Under the pieces are notes generated by a model. The model was not told the DNA's origin, searched no databases, and saw only the letters and a program-made list of their open reading frames with translations. A stretch of DNA of 64,000 bases from NCBI GenBank assembly GCA_963741565.1, contig CAVUIK010000017.1, positions 1 through 64,000 on the forward strand. Direction: 5' to 3'. A program made the translations under genes and the position numbers. This document shows, in pieces, positions 27,567-36,808 of the stretch. This DNA comes from Ga0077555 sp963741565 (GTDB lineage Bacteria > Pseudomonadota > Alphaproteobacteria > Rhizobiales > Hyphomicrobiaceae). Numbering within the stretch: the first letter of the stretch is position 1; every line of letters starts with the position of its first letter.

Positions 27567-27886
27567 CACTGCCCCCCTTTGTCAAAACTCAACAGCGCTT
27601 CTTTTGTACCGATCCCCCGCCACCGAAGGAAGCACCCTCAAGGCCACGAGGTCGCCGACGTTAAGGATCGAACAACCAGCACGAACGGCCCTCCCGCACC
27701 GCTCTCCCCGGGACTCCTCTTCTTAGGGCGCCGGACTCCTCTCCTTGGGGCGGTGGACAATTGCCTTGGTGGGAGAGTCTTCCAAATCGTTAACGGCGGC
27801 GAGCGGTGTCACGGTTCTTGCGAGGGAGGCGGGAACCAGCATACCAGCGTCCCAATTGAGGACGCTTCGTCCCGAACCGAGGCCGC
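27567..27886. other. Divergent promoter spacer with an imperfect tandem repeat
   Basis: The 320-bp region separates the minus-strand acyl-CoA ligase from the plus-strand J-domain gene and must contain both promoters. Around 27711-27755 two related stretches of about 22 bp (GGGACTCCTCTTCTTAGGGC and CGGACTCCTCTCCTTGGGGC) lie in tandem. No gene was recognised. Confidence 0.4.
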
Positions 27887-28417
27887 ATGTTCGAGCGCAA
27901 CAAGATCGACACTACCGACCACGCCATCCCCGTGGAGATTTTGAGCGAAGACGGCGTGGTCCAGAAGGGCCGGCTGCTGGTCGCCATGGGCCGCAACATC
28001 TACGAGGTTCTGAATAGCCCCGGCGCATTCCTGGATTTCGAGCCCTACGGTGGCGAGCGGATGTTCGTTGCCAAATCGACGTTGCGCAATGTGACGCTAC
28101 TGAATGTGCCCAGGGCCCCGAACCTCGCCGCGCGCGTCCGCGACCTTGACGGCTTCGATCCCCATTCGATCCTGGGGGTGCCGTCCTCGGCGACCTTCGA
28201 CGACGTCAAGGCCGCCTGGCACAAGCTGTCCAAAGCCTACCATCCCGACCGCTATGCGAATGCCGAGCTGCCGGCCGAAGTGAATGAGTACCTATCGGTG
28301 ATGGCACGCCGGGTGAATGCGGCCTACGCGACCCTCGAAACCCAGATGACGGCGCAGAAACGCGTGGCTGTGACTCGCGCAACGCCGATCTACACGTCGG
28401 GCGCACGGCGCGGCTGA
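27887..28417 (+). CDS. J-domain protein with an N-terminal domain of unknown function
   Basis: The 176 residues divide into a beta-rich N-terminal part (1-85, unrecognised) and a J domain (about 88-152). In the latter, FDPHSILGVPSSATFDDVKAAW is helix I/II and YHPDRY contains the His-Pro-Asp tripeptide (119-121) needed to stimulate DnaK ATPase. Helix III and a short basic tail follow. There is no Gly/Phe region, zinc finger or substrate domain of classical DnaJ, so it is a specialised co-chaperone that would bring DnaK to a target chosen by the N-terminal part. It is divergent from the acyl-CoA ligase and ends 38 bp before a convergent gene. Confidence 0.85.
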   Translation: MFERNKIDTTDHAIPVEILSEDGVVQKGRLLVAMGRNIYEVLNSPGAFLDFEPYGGERMFVAKSTLRNVTLLNVPRAPNLAARVRDLDGFDPHSILGVPSSATFDDVKAAWHKLSKAYHPDRYANAELPAEVNEYLSVMARRVNAAYATLETQMTAQKRVAVTRATPIYTSGARRG

Positions 28418-28455
28418 CCGCGAGCCACTCCGGGCCGCGGCTGGACTGTTGAGTT

Positions 28456-29328
28456 TCAAGTCAACGGGTCGCGCGCGGGGTTTGGCTGGCGTTCGCCGGT
28501 AGCGCCGCCGTTCGATGCCCCGGCACGGCCATTGGGTCCGTTGGCTCCGTTCACGACCTGACGCCACGGCTTCTCGGTCGTGTGCTCCTTGTCGTAAAGC
28601 TCGGTCAGGAACGCTTGGATCTTGGGATCGCCGGGCATGTTCTTGTCCTGGACGTAGCGCTGGCCATCCTGCATCAGCCGCGCCCAGTGCTCGGCACCGG
28701 GCTGCTTCATGCGGCGGCCGCCGAAAATCAGCAACGGTTTGTCCGGCGCCTCGAGATCCAGCTCATCGAGGAAGTTCTCGCGCAACGCGTAGAACGACTG
28801 AAGGATGGCATCCCGCGCGAGCTTGCGCGCCTCGGGGCTCGCGACCGCGTTCGACTTCGGTTCCAGGGTCTGGAAGGCCCGGCGCATGTCGTGCAGCGGC
28901 GCGAAGGGATAGAGACCGATCTGATCTTTGGTCTCACCGACGTTCGAATAGACCGTTCGCATGTTGTCGATGGTCTCGGAGATCGCGCAGAACGCCGCGA
29001 GATAGTGCGCTTGCGTCGGCGCGTCGAGCTGAGTGTAGGTGAACAGCGCCGACTTCGCGTGGATGATTTCCCGCCATTCCTGTTGGAGCGCCGTGACGAA
29101 CTGCTGGCGCTTCTGGAAGACGCTCGCGAGATAGGCCGCGACCACCGTCACGAAGACGAGCGCCATGTCCTTCAAGAACTCATAGAGGTCCTTGGCGATC
29201 TTCTCGATGGGCCCACCAGCGACGCCGGGAATGTGGTCCGCCAGCTTGGACGCCAGCGAAATCGCAAGCACGGCGACGAGGAGCCAGGAGGAGCGGCGCA
29301 GCGTGCGGGTCAGGGAGCGTCGGGTCAT
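28456..29328 (-). CDS. Hypothetical membrane protein
   Basis: A 290-residue protein of unknown family. It has two N-terminal transmembrane helices, about 14-32 (SWLLVAVLAISLASKLA) and 54-72 (DMALVFVTVVAAYLASVFQ). A long, mostly helical soluble domain follows, with EWREIIHAKSALFTYTQ and RDAILQSFYALRENFLDELD. The C-terminal 30 residues are Asn/Gly/Ala/Pro-rich and probably disordered. It could be a sensor-like or scaffold protein whose soluble part lies in the cytoplasm. It is followed on the minus strand by no same-strand gene until 27566. Confidence 0.65.
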   Translation of the reverse strand: MTRRSLTRTLRRSSWLLVAVLAISLASKLADHIPGVAGGPIEKIAKDLYEFLKDMALVFVTVVAAYLASVFQKRQQFVTALQQEWREIIHAKSALFTYTQLDAPTQAHYLAAFCAISETIDNMRTVYSNVGETKDQIGLYPFAPLHDMRRAFQTLEPKSNAVASPEARKLARDAILQSFYALRENFLDELDLEAPDKPLLIFGGRRMKQPGAEHWARLMQDGQRYVQDKNMPGDPKIQAFLTELYDKEHTTEKPWRQVVNGANGPNGRAGASNGGATGERQPNPARDPLT

Positions 29329-29379
29329 AATCGACTCAAGGTTGAAGACGAAGAGTTATATCAAATAGACAGCACCGCC

Positions 29380-30009
29380 TCACGAGACCACCTCAGCGGA
29401 GGGATGCAGCGTCGGGCAGAACCCCGCCGAAAGTACGGCGACCATTGATCGCGGTGTCAGGACCTCGATCTGGCCCTGCTCCGGGCGGTGCCGGGTCGTT
29501 GTATAGCCGCCGGGCGTCCATTCCAGCAGCCAGCCGGCGAGCACCAGATGGGGACGCCCGTCATAGCGCACGAAGGCGCCGGAGGGCAGCCGATCCACGT
29601 CGCAGTGATAGGTGACCTTGTGGCCCTTGGCATCGACGCGCTCGGGATGCAGCACCCGATCCATTGCCGGCGCCGTCGCACGCTCGGTCAGTGTGTGCGC
29701 CTCGCCCCAGAGCTTCTGGAACCACAAGAAATCCTGTCGCCGGCACTCGAAGCAGGGACGGTGGCCGGCCGCCAGCGCTGTCGCCTCGTCCAGGAAAAAA
29801 AGCTCCGTATAGCGATCCGGAGCCATCACTTCGCGATGCCGGCCGTTAAACTCCAGCCGGCAACAGATCCATTGCCGCGATACCCAGCGCCGCCGGCGCA
29901 GATTACGGGCCGCGTCATGCAGCGGGCCGCCACGGTTGCCCATGATCAGCCCGCGCTCGGGGACCGCAACGATCTCGCCTTCGGGGGTCACGCGATTCTG
30001 GAGTGGCAT
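29380..30009 (-). CDS. Conserved hypothetical protein with a HRPCFEC motif
   Basis: The 209 residues begin MPLQNRVTPEGEIVAVPERG and include GNRGGPLHD, RRWVSRQWICCRLEFNGR and FLDEATALAAGHRPCFECRR. The His-x2-Cys-x2-Cys cluster, with a further Cys pair (ICC), suggests a metal site, possibly a treble-clef type nucleic-acid-binding or nuclease fold; this is inference. Further on, VTYHCDVDRLPSGAFV and WTPGGY are also distinctive. I have the impression of a widespread alphaproteobacterial family without an assigned function. It is divergent from the crotonase gene at 30055 with 45 bp between starts. Confidence 0.68.
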   Translation of the reverse strand: MPLQNRVTPEGEIVAVPERGLIMGNRGGPLHDAARNLRRRRWVSRQWICCRLEFNGRHREVMAPDRYTELFFLDEATALAAGHRPCFECRRQDFLWFQKLWGEAHTLTERATAPAMDRVLHPERVDAKGHKVTYHCDVDRLPSGAFVRYDGRPHLVLAGWLLEWTPGGYTTTRHRPEQGQIEVLTPRSMVAVLSAGFCPTLHPSAEVVS

Positions 30010-30054
30010 GGCGCAATCTGCCATTGTGGCCGCAGATCAACAGGAGACCTGAGA

Positions 30055-30849
30055 ATGACCGAAGCCGCGGTGCATGTGAAGCTCGATGAGCGGGGCCGGG
30101 CGGGACGAATTGCAACCGTCACCGTCGATAACGCCCGCAAGCTCAATTGCCTGGATACGGCGCAGGTGGTGGCGTTGCGCCAGGCTTTCGAAGGTCTGGC
30201 CCGCGACGAGGCGCTGCGCGCCATCGTGCTGACCGGCGCCGGCGCGCGCGCCTTCATCGGCGGCGCCGACCTTGCCGAGCTTGGCGGGCTCTGCGCCGAC
30301 AGCAGCCGGTTGTACATCACCCGCCTGCACAAGGCCTGCCTCGCCATCCGCGAGTGTCCGGTGCCGGTAATCGCGCGGGTGAACGGCTTCTGCCTGGGCG
30401 CCGGGCTCGAGGTGGCGGCGGCGGCTGACATGCGCGTCGCCGCCGATACGGCCGTCTTCGGCATGCCCGAGGTGCACATGGGCCTGCCGTCAGTGATCGA
30501 GGCCGCGCTGCTGCCCGGCCTGATCGGCTGGGGCAAGACCCGCGAGATCCTGCTGACCGGCGAAACCTTCCCGGCCGCCGACGCGCTGGCCATGGGATTC
30601 GTGCAGAAGGTGGCAGCTCCTGCCGGCCTCGATGCCGCGGTCGAACATTGGATCGCGACGATCCTGCGGGCAACGCCCGCCGCCGTGCGCAGCCAGAAGG
30701 CGCTGATCAACCGCTGGCAACGCGTCTCGGTCGATGAAGGCGTCTATGCCGGCATCGATGCGCTCTCCGACGCCTACAAGACCGGCGAACCGCAGGCCGC
30801 CATCAAGGCCTTCTTCGACGCCAAGGCCGCGCGCAAAGCCAAAAGATGA
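30055..30849 (+). CDS. Enoyl-CoA hydratase/isomerase with intact catalytic glutamates
   Basis: A 264-residue crotonase. The oxyanion-hole segments are AFIGGADLAEL (67-77) and FCLGAGLEVA (112-121). The two glutamates of classical enoyl-CoA hydratases are present: Glu119 in GAGLE and Glu139 in FGMPE. It is thus the only one of the four crotonases in this window equipped for normal hydration of 2-enoyl-CoA. The ATG at 30055 is 9 bases after GGAGACC. It may be co-transcribed with the LLM flavoenzyme 63 bp downstream. Confidence 0.9.
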   Translation: MTEAAVHVKLDERGRAGRIATVTVDNARKLNCLDTAQVVALRQAFEGLARDEALRAIVLTGAGARAFIGGADLAELGGLCADSSRLYITRLHKACLAIRECPVPVIARVNGFCLGAGLEVAAAADMRVAADTAVFGMPEVHMGLPSVIEAALLPGLIGWGKTREILLTGETFPAADALAMGFVQKVAAPAGLDAAVEHWIATILRATPAAVRSQKALINRWQRVSVDEGVYAGIDALSDAYKTGEPQAAIKAFFDAKAARKAKR

Positions 30850-30912
30850 TATTCAAACCCCGGACCGCCGCCTTCCCTACCAACCAACAGATTGATGGAT
30901 GGAGATGACCTC

Positions 30913-31866
30913 ATGCGATTTGGTGTCAACGTTCTCTCCCGCGGGCCGATGGCCACGCGTGAGGGCTATCGCGCGATCGCTGGGGCCGCCGAGCGGCTCG
31001 GCTTCGATTTCATCAGCGCCAACGATCATATCGTGGTGCCGGGCGGCATCGGTTCGCGCTATCCCTACAGCGAGGGCGGCGATTGGGCGCCATCGTCGAC
31101 CGGGCAGTGCCTCGAGATCCTGTCGACGATCTCGTTCCTCGCCGGCTGCACGGAGCGCGTGCGGCTATTGACCTCGGTGATGGTGGTGCCGCACCGGCAG
31201 GTGATGCTCGCCGCCAAGATGCTGGCCACCGCCGACGTGCTCTCGAACGGACGCGTCATCGTCGGTTGCGGGGCGGGCTGGATGAAGGAGGAGTTCGAGG
31301 CCGTCGGCGCGCCGGCGTTCGAGGAGCGCGGGCGTGTTACGGACGAGTACATCGCCGCCTTCAAGGAACTCTGGACCAAGGACTATCCGGAATTTCACGG
31401 CAAGCACGTCGACTTCAAGGGCGTGCTGTTTGCGCCGAAGCCGATCAAAAAGCCGCATCCGCCGATCTGGATCGGCGGCGAAAGCGACGCCGCCATGCGC
31501 CGCGCGATCCGCCTGGGCGACGCCTGGTATCCGGGCTCGAGCAATCCGGCAAACCGCCTCGATACCGCCGAGCGTGTCGCCGCTGGGATCAAAGCGTTCC
31601 AGGGAATGGCGGAGAAGGCTGGCCGCGATCCGAAGGCGATCGGCCTCGCCCATGTTGTGCTGTGGGCGGTGAATTGGGGCGAGGAGAAAGCGCATTCCGG
31701 CGGCCGGCGCACGTTCACCGGATCATCCCCCGACATGGTCGCGGATGCGCAGGCGCTGGCGGCCGCCGGCGTCACCGACGTCAACGTCTCGTTCCCCGCG
31801 CCGACGGCAGCCGAGACCCTGGAGAAGATGGAGCGCTTCGCCGCCGAGGTGATGCGGAAGGCTTGA
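30913..31866 (+). CDS. LLM-class flavin-dependent oxidoreductase (copy 1)
   Basis: A 317-residue TIM-barrel luciferase-like monooxygenase family protein. It starts MRFGVNVLSRGPMATREGY and has the family segments NDHIVVP, LTSVMVVPHR, GCGAGWMKEEFEAVG and PPIWIGGES. These resemble the TIGR03619-type subgroup often annotated F420-dependent, though use of FMN or F420 is not decidable here. GGAG lies 8 bases before the ATG at 30913. Two paralogues lie at 40993-41947 and 55558-56496. The substrate is unknown; members act in oxidative or reductive steps of xenobiotic and terpenoid degradation. Confidence 0.88.
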   Translation: MRFGVNVLSRGPMATREGYRAIAGAAERLGFDFISANDHIVVPGGIGSRYPYSEGGDWAPSSTGQCLEILSTISFLAGCTERVRLLTSVMVVPHRQVMLAAKMLATADVLSNGRVIVGCGAGWMKEEFEAVGAPAFEERGRVTDEYIAAFKELWTKDYPEFHGKHVDFKGVLFAPKPIKKPHPPIWIGGESDAAMRRAIRLGDAWYPGSSNPANRLDTAERVAAGIKAFQGMAEKAGRDPKAIGLAHVVLWAVNWGEEKAHSGGRRTFTGSSPDMVADAQALAAAGVTDVNVSFPAPTAAETLEKMERFAAEVMRKA

Positions 31867-31930
31867 CCATCGGCGGCCATCCAGACCAGCAGCGACGCTT
31901 TTCGTCGGCCAAAAAACGAGGCGACATGAC

Positions 31931-32953
31931 GTGACCGCGGCACCACGCGAACCCGGAGAGCCGGACGGCGAACCATTGCATGCGCCGCTGGATATGTCCG
32001 CCTCGGAGAGGCGTGCCCGGGCACGTTCGCCAAGCAGCGGCGCGCACCCGATTACGTTTATATTTTCGTTTGCACTGGTCATCTTGGTGTCGCTGGCGCT
32101 TGCTGGCCCGAGAAGCCTGCTGTTTGGTACAATTGTCATCTCGACGACGCTGGCGGTTGTGGCGCTACAGCTTCTGTTTCCGTCCAGTCGCCTCCTGTGG
32201 ATTGCCTTCGTCAACTTGATATCTGTCTACGCGTCGGTGTTTGCTTTGTTCATCGAGGATGTGTTCGGCCAAGTCGGCACTCTTCCGCTGAGCATCGGCT
32301 TCGCGCTGCCCATTGCGTCGTTTCTGATCGGGTGCTGGCGACAGCGCGCCGCCATCACGGCAATCGTCACCAATCCGACCTTGGGCGGAGAGCGAGCCGT
32401 GATCAAAGCGATCGCTTGGCTGCTGCCCGTATTCGTCGTCGGGGCCTGCGTAATTGCCCTTTCCCAGCTTTCGCAGGGCCAGATCAATTCGTCGCCGGGG
32501 TTCCTTACCGCAATGCTTCTCATCGGCCTGATCGTGCTGGCTGCGAGCCGTGACGTGGCCATCTTCCTCGTCGACACGGGTTTGCTGTTTGACGAGTTCT
32601 TTGAGCGCGTTGCGCACCTGTTGCTGCCGGCCTTTGCCTTTCTGACGTTCTATTCGCTTATCATTCTCGTGTTCGCGTCGCTCTACAGCATCATCTCGCG
32701 ATTTGCATTAGAGGCGCACTTCCGCGTCGGTCTGGAGGCGAAGGCCTTGAGCTTTCCCGAAGCGTTGCATTTCTCGGTCGTCACATTGAGTACGGTCGGT
32801 TACGGCGACATCGTACCTATGAGCACGCTCGCGCGAACCCTGGCGGCGATCGAGGTCGTGCTTGGAACGCTCCTCCTACTCTTCGGTGTCTCTGAAATTC
32901 TTGCCCACGCCAAAGACCGGGGTCGGCTGAGGCGACATGGTCACCAGGAATAG
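31931..32953 (+). CDS. Potassium channel family protein
   Basis: A 340-residue membrane protein with a K+ selectivity filter in VTLSTVGYGDIVP (285-297, filter TVGYGD at 288-293), preceded by a pore helix and followed by the inner helix LAAIEVVLGTLLLLFGVSE. Ahead of the pore are five or more hydrophobic segments (about 41-60, 63-83, 88-110, 119-136, 161-180, 192-215, 230-258), so it is larger than the simple two-helix channels. No charged S4-like segment and no RCK/TrkA-N domain is evident. The C-terminal tail is short and basic. The start is a GTG at 31931. Gating signal unknown. Confidence 0.82.
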   Translation: MTAAPREPGEPDGEPLHAPLDMSASERRARARSPSSGAHPITFIFSFALVILVSLALAGPRSLLFGTIVISTTLAVVALQLLFPSSRLLWIAFVNLISVYASVFALFIEDVFGQVGTLPLSIGFALPIASFLIGCWRQRAAITAIVTNPTLGGERAVIKAIAWLLPVFVVGACVIALSQLSQGQINSSPGFLTAMLLIGLIVLAASRDVAIFLVDTGLLFDEFFERVAHLLLPAFAFLTFYSLIILVFASLYSIISRFALEAHFRVGLEAKALSFPEALHFSVVTLSTVGYGDIVPMSTLARTLAAIEVVLGTLLLLFGVSEILAHAKDRGRLRRHGHQE

Positions 32954-33091
32954 CCAAGATGCCAGAGCCTTCGCGATCGCATCTGGTCGGCGGGGCTTCT
33001 CCATCGTGACCGGTCGTTTGCGGTAGCGCGCCGGACCGGGACCTCAGGCAGACTGTGGTCTCACAGGCTTGGCGCGCTTGCGGGACGGACT

Positions 33092-33892
33092 CTACCGCCC
33101 CTTGAACTGCGGCTTGCGCTTTTCCATGAAGGCGCGGCGGCCTTCGATGTAGTCCGCACTCCCGAAACATTCGGCGACGGCGCGGTCGATCGCATCGAGA
33201 TCGCGCTTCAACTCATCGCGCGCGGCCGCGTTCGCGGCCATCTTCGCGGCCTTGACGGTCAATGGCGCGTTCTCGACGATTTTGGCTGCGTAGCCGCGCG
33301 TGAAGCTCTCGACCTCGCCCGGCGCCACCACGCGATTGACAAGGCCCATGACGCGGGCGTCCTCCGCCGTAAATCGGCCGGCAGTGAAGAAGATCTCCTT
33401 GGCGAACGATGGGCCCACCACATCCACCAGCCGCTTGAGACCGGAATAGCGGTAGCCGAGCCCGAGCCGGGCGGCGGGCACCGCGAAGAACGAGTCCGTG
33501 CCGCAGATCCGGATATCCGTGTTCAGCGCCAGCGCGACACCACCGCCGACGCACAGGCCCCGGATCATCGCGATCGTCGGCTTCGAGGTGCCCGCGATCA
33601 CCTCGGACGCATAGTCGCCAGCCGCATTGTAGACCTTGACCGCCTCCTCGCTGCCGCGCTTCTCCTCGAACTCGGAGATGTCGGCACCCGAGACAAAGGC
33701 CTTGTCGCCGGCGCCCGTCAGGATGATGACGCGGATATCCGGATCGGCTTCATAGTTAGCGACGATCTTCGGGATCGCCTGCCACATGGCGAAGGAGACG
33801 GCGTTGCGCTTCTCCGGTTGGTTGAAAATCATCCAGCCGATGCCGTTCTCCTTGCGGGCGATCATTTTCGGCGTGCCGGTATCGATGTCCAT
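33092..33892 (-). CDS. Enoyl-CoA hydratase/isomerase family protein lacking catalytic glutamates
   Basis: A crotonase of 266 residues with oxyanion segments AFVSGADISEFEE (66-78) and LCVGGGVALALN (113-124). The positions of the two hydratase glutamates are Ala120 (GGGVA) and Ala140 (FAVPA), so classical hydration is unlikely. Homologues of this type are annotated as enoyl-CoA hydratase-related and their reaction is mostly unknown. It is 66 bp downstream of the ABC transporter ATPase gene on the same strand, and so may be part of that uptake operon, processing a CoA derivative of the imported compound. Confidence 0.86.
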   Translation of the reverse strand: MDIDTGTPKMIARKENGIGWMIFNQPEKRNAVSFAMWQAIPKIVANYEADPDIRVIILTGAGDKAFVSGADISEFEEKRGSEEAVKVYNAAGDYASEVIAGTSKPTIAMIRGLCVGGGVALALNTDIRICGTDSFFAVPAARLGLGYRYSGLKRLVDVVGPSFAKEIFFTAGRFTAEDARVMGLVNRVVAPGEVESFTRGYAAKIVENAPLTVKAAKMAANAAARDELKRDLDAIDRAVAECFGSADYIEGRRAFMEKRKPQFKGR

Positions 33893-33958
33893 CGTGGCTC
33901 CTTGAGCGATTTCCCCACCCGCAATTGCGCGTGCAGGGCATAGCGAAAGCGAGAAAGC

Positions 33959-35029
33959 CTATTGGATCGCGACCATCAGCGCCGGATCAAGCACCAAGGT
34001 GGCGACTTCGCCGATCTCGAACACTTCGGAGGGTGGCGCCGACACCTTCAAGTCGAGACCTGATTGCTGGGGCCGGAACGTATAGTCCCAATGCTCGCCG
34101 AGGAACGTGCGCTGCGTCACGCCGCCGGCAATTGGGACGCGGCTGGCGTCGATCGTGGGGTTGCCGCGTTCGAGCTTCAGGCTTTGCGGGCGCACCGAGA
34201 AGGTGATCTCAGGCCCACCCGGCAGACCTTCCCGGAACCAGTCCTTGTGCAGCGCGAACCCGTCGAACACGACGTTTTCGCCCTCGCGCCGCGCGGTCAC
34301 GAAATTGGTGCGGCCGATGAAGCCCGCGACAAAGCGGGTTTTCGGGCGCGAGTAGACGATGTAGGGCGCGTCCACCTGCTCGATGCGGCCCTGGTTCATG
34401 ACCGCGATCCGATCGGACGTCGCCATCGCCTCTGCCTGATCATGCGTCACGTAGACGGTAGTGATCTTGATCGCCTCGTGCAGGCGGCGGATCTCGAAGC
34501 GCATCTCCTCGCGCAGGTTGGCGTCGAGATTGGACAGCGGCTCGTCGAGCAGCAACACCGCTGGCTTGACCACGATGGCGCGGGCCAGCGCGACGCGCTG
34601 CTGCTGGCCACCCGACAGCTCCGCCGGATACCGGTCGGCCAGATGGCCCATCTGCACGACGTCGAGTACGGCTGCGACCTGCTTCTTGGCCTCATCCTTC
34701 GGGATCTTCCGGATCTCCAACCCGAAGCCGACGTTTTCCGCGACCGTCATGTTCGGCCAGATCGCGTACGACTGAAAGATCATCGACATGCCGCGCTTTT
34801 CCGGCGGCAGCGAGCCGGTCGGCGACGACAGCACGTGCCCATCGACATCGATCGTGCCGCCGGTCGGGTCGATGAAGCCCGCGATCATGCGCAGTGTCGT
34901 GGTCTTGCCGCAGCCCGACGGCCCGAGCAGCGACAGGAACTCGCCGTCCCGGATCTCGAGGTCGACATTGTCGACCGCTTTGAAGGCCCCGAACGCGCGC
35001 GTGAGGCCTTTCAGATGCACGACCGGCAT
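33959..35029 (-). CDS. ABC transporter ATP-binding protein (iron(III)/spermidine-type importer)
   Basis: A 356-residue ATPase with Walker A GPSGCGKTT (36-44), signature LSGGQQQR (138-145), Walker B LLLDEPLSNLD and the H-loop in YVTHDQAEAMA. A C-terminal TOBE-like extension (from about 240) is present, as in PotA/FbpC-type importers. It energises the permease encoded just upstream, with a 4-bp gap between the two genes. A crotonase gene follows. The substrate is not determined by sequence; the binding proteins resemble iron-type family 1 proteins, but catabolic neighbours suggest an organic compound. Confidence 0.92.
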   Translation of the reverse strand: MPVVHLKGLTRAFGAFKAVDNVDLEIRDGEFLSLLGPSGCGKTTTLRMIAGFIDPTGGTIDVDGHVLSSPTGSLPPEKRGMSMIFQSYAIWPNMTVAENVGFGLEIRKIPKDEAKKQVAAVLDVVQMGHLADRYPAELSGGQQQRVALARAIVVKPAVLLLDEPLSNLDANLREEMRFEIRRLHEAIKITTVYVTHDQAEAMATSDRIAVMNQGRIEQVDAPYIVYSRPKTRFVAGFIGRTNFVTARREGENVVFDGFALHKDWFREGLPGGPEITFSVRPQSLKLERGNPTIDASRVPIAGGVTQRTFLGEHWDYTFRPQQSGLDLKVSAPPSEVFEIGEVATLVLDPALMVAIQ

Positions 35030-35033
35030 GGGC

Positions 35034-36764
35034 CTAGTTTCTCCTCAGCATGAAGTCGCGTCCGACGATGCGGAACCCGATCGCGACAATGATCACGGTG
35101 ATGATCAGCAGCAGCCCGCCGAGCACCGCGAGCTGCTCGAACCGGCCTTCCTCAGAAAAGTCGAAGATCAAAACTGACAGCACGCGATTGCTGGGACCGG
35201 ACAGGAAGATCGCCGTCGAGAGTTCCTGACACGCCGGCACGAAAATCAGGATCCAGGCGCCGACAAGGGACCGCTTGAGCAGCGGCGCGACAACCCGGCG
35301 GATCGCGGTCAGCCGGCCACCGCCAAGAATGCGCACGGCCTCCTCCATCTCGGCATGGATAGAGGCAATGCCGGCGGCGCTGTTCTGGTAGGCGATCGGC
35401 AGCAGCCGCGTCGTGAACGCAACGATGATGATCAGCGACGTGCCGGCCAGCATCAGCGGCGGCGGCGCGTAGGCCGCATAAAAACCGATGGCCAGAATGA
35501 TGCCGGGAATGACGAACGGCGCCATGCACAGGAATGCGAGCGCCTGGCCACCGCGGATCAGGTTGCGTTTGACAATGTAGGCGATGACGAGCGCCAGCGT
35601 CAGCGCGGCGAAGGCCGCAATCCCCGCGTAGACGATACTGCGGATCAGTGAGGGCACCGCGCTCTGGTGCTCGAACAGGATGAACGTGACGTGCTTCAAG
35701 GTGAGATTGTCGAGCGCGAAACCCCGCCCCCAGGCCTTCGAGAAGGCCGCTTGGATCAGCACGATCAACGGCATGAACACCGACAGCATCGCCACCAGCA
35801 TGGCGTAGCCGAACATCACCCAGCGCCAGGGCCCGAGCTTGACGATACGCCGCTCGCCGCCCTTGCCGCCGACGACAGTGTAGCCCTTGCGGGCCAGCAT
35901 CCAGCGCTGCATCCCCAGCATCGCCATCGTGATCAGCAGCAGCGGAATTGAATAGGCAGCGGCAAGATCGACGCGATTGTTCGAGAAGAACTCGGTCAGC
36001 TGCGTCGTCACCACCGGATAGCGCGCGGGGATCGCGATGATCGCCGGCACCGCGAACAGCGCGATCGACTGCAGGAAGATGATGATGAGCCCGCCGAGGA
36101 TCGCCGGCATGATCAGCGGCAGCGTGATCCGGAACGCCGTCTTCACCGGGCCGGCGCCGAGCACGTTGGCCGCGTCCTCCATCTCGGATGACACCAGCTC
36201 GAGCGCCGACGACGTGAACACGAAGATAAAAAAGAAGAGGTGCAACCCCATGATCGCGATGAGGCCACCAAGCGTATAGATGTTGACGATGCCCTGGCTG
36301 GCCCCGGTCATCCACATCCAGGCCTTGTTGATCCAGCCGGAATTGGGCCCCGCCAGCAGCACCCAGCCGACGGCCGCCAGATAGGGCGGGATGATAAAGG
36401 CCGCGAGCACGCACATCTTGACGAAGCCACGGCCGGGCATGTCGGTGCGCACGCACGCCCAAGCCAGCGGCACCGCCAGCAACGCCGAGAGCAGCGCCGT
36501 CCCCAAGCCCATCACCACGGTATTGAGCAGTGCCTGCCAATAGCGCGGCCGGCCATAGGCCTTCGCATAGTTGTCGAGCGTCAACCCGCCCGCCTCGGCT
36601 GAGATGCTCTCCCAGACAAGCCGGAAGATCGGGTTGACCACGATGACGATCAGGATCAGCGCAAAGACCAGCCAGACCAGCATCGTCCAGTCGAATCCGA
36701 ACGACGGACGTTTCGACGGACGCGCGCTGGCATCCACACCCGCAGCCATCGTCACATCCGTCAT
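35034..36764 (-). CDS. ABC transporter permease, fused two-domain (FbpB-like)
   Basis: A permease of 576 residues made of two homologous halves, each with about six transmembrane helices and an EAA loop: first MEDAANVLGAGPVKTAFR, second MEEAVRILGGGRLTAIRR. Such fused permeases serve ferric iron, thiamine and 2-aminoethylphosphonate importers. The first 25 residues are a cytoplasmic Ser/Lys/Arg-rich tail. It lies 44 bp after the binding protein gene at 36809 and 4 bp before the ATPase gene, so one transcript is likely. Confidence 0.92.
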   Translation of the reverse strand: MTDVTMAAGVDASARPSKRPSFGFDWTMLVWLVFALILIVIVVNPIFRLVWESISAEAGGLTLDNYAKAYGRPRYWQALLNTVVMGLGTALLSALLAVPLAWACVRTDMPGRGFVKMCVLAAFIIPPYLAAVGWVLLAGPNSGWINKAWMWMTGASQGIVNIYTLGGLIAIMGLHLFFFIFVFTSSALELVSSEMEDAANVLGAGPVKTAFRITLPLIMPAILGGLIIIFLQSIALFAVPAIIAIPARYPVVTTQLTEFFSNNRVDLAAAYSIPLLLITMAMLGMQRWMLARKGYTVVGGKGGERRIVKLGPWRWVMFGYAMLVAMLSVFMPLIVLIQAAFSKAWGRGFALDNLTLKHVTFILFEHQSAVPSLIRSIVYAGIAAFAALTLALVIAYIVKRNLIRGGQALAFLCMAPFVIPGIILAIGFYAAYAPPPLMLAGTSLIIIVAFTTRLLPIAYQNSAAGIASIHAEMEEAVRILGGGRLTAIRRVVAPLLKRSLVGAWILIFVPACQELSTAIFLSGPSNRVLSVLIFDFSEEGRFEQLAVLGGLLLIITVIIVAIGFRIVGRDFMLRRN

Positions 36765-36808
36765 GGGGCTGGCCCTATGGTTGGCTGATCACCGCCGGTG
36801 CGTCCGCT

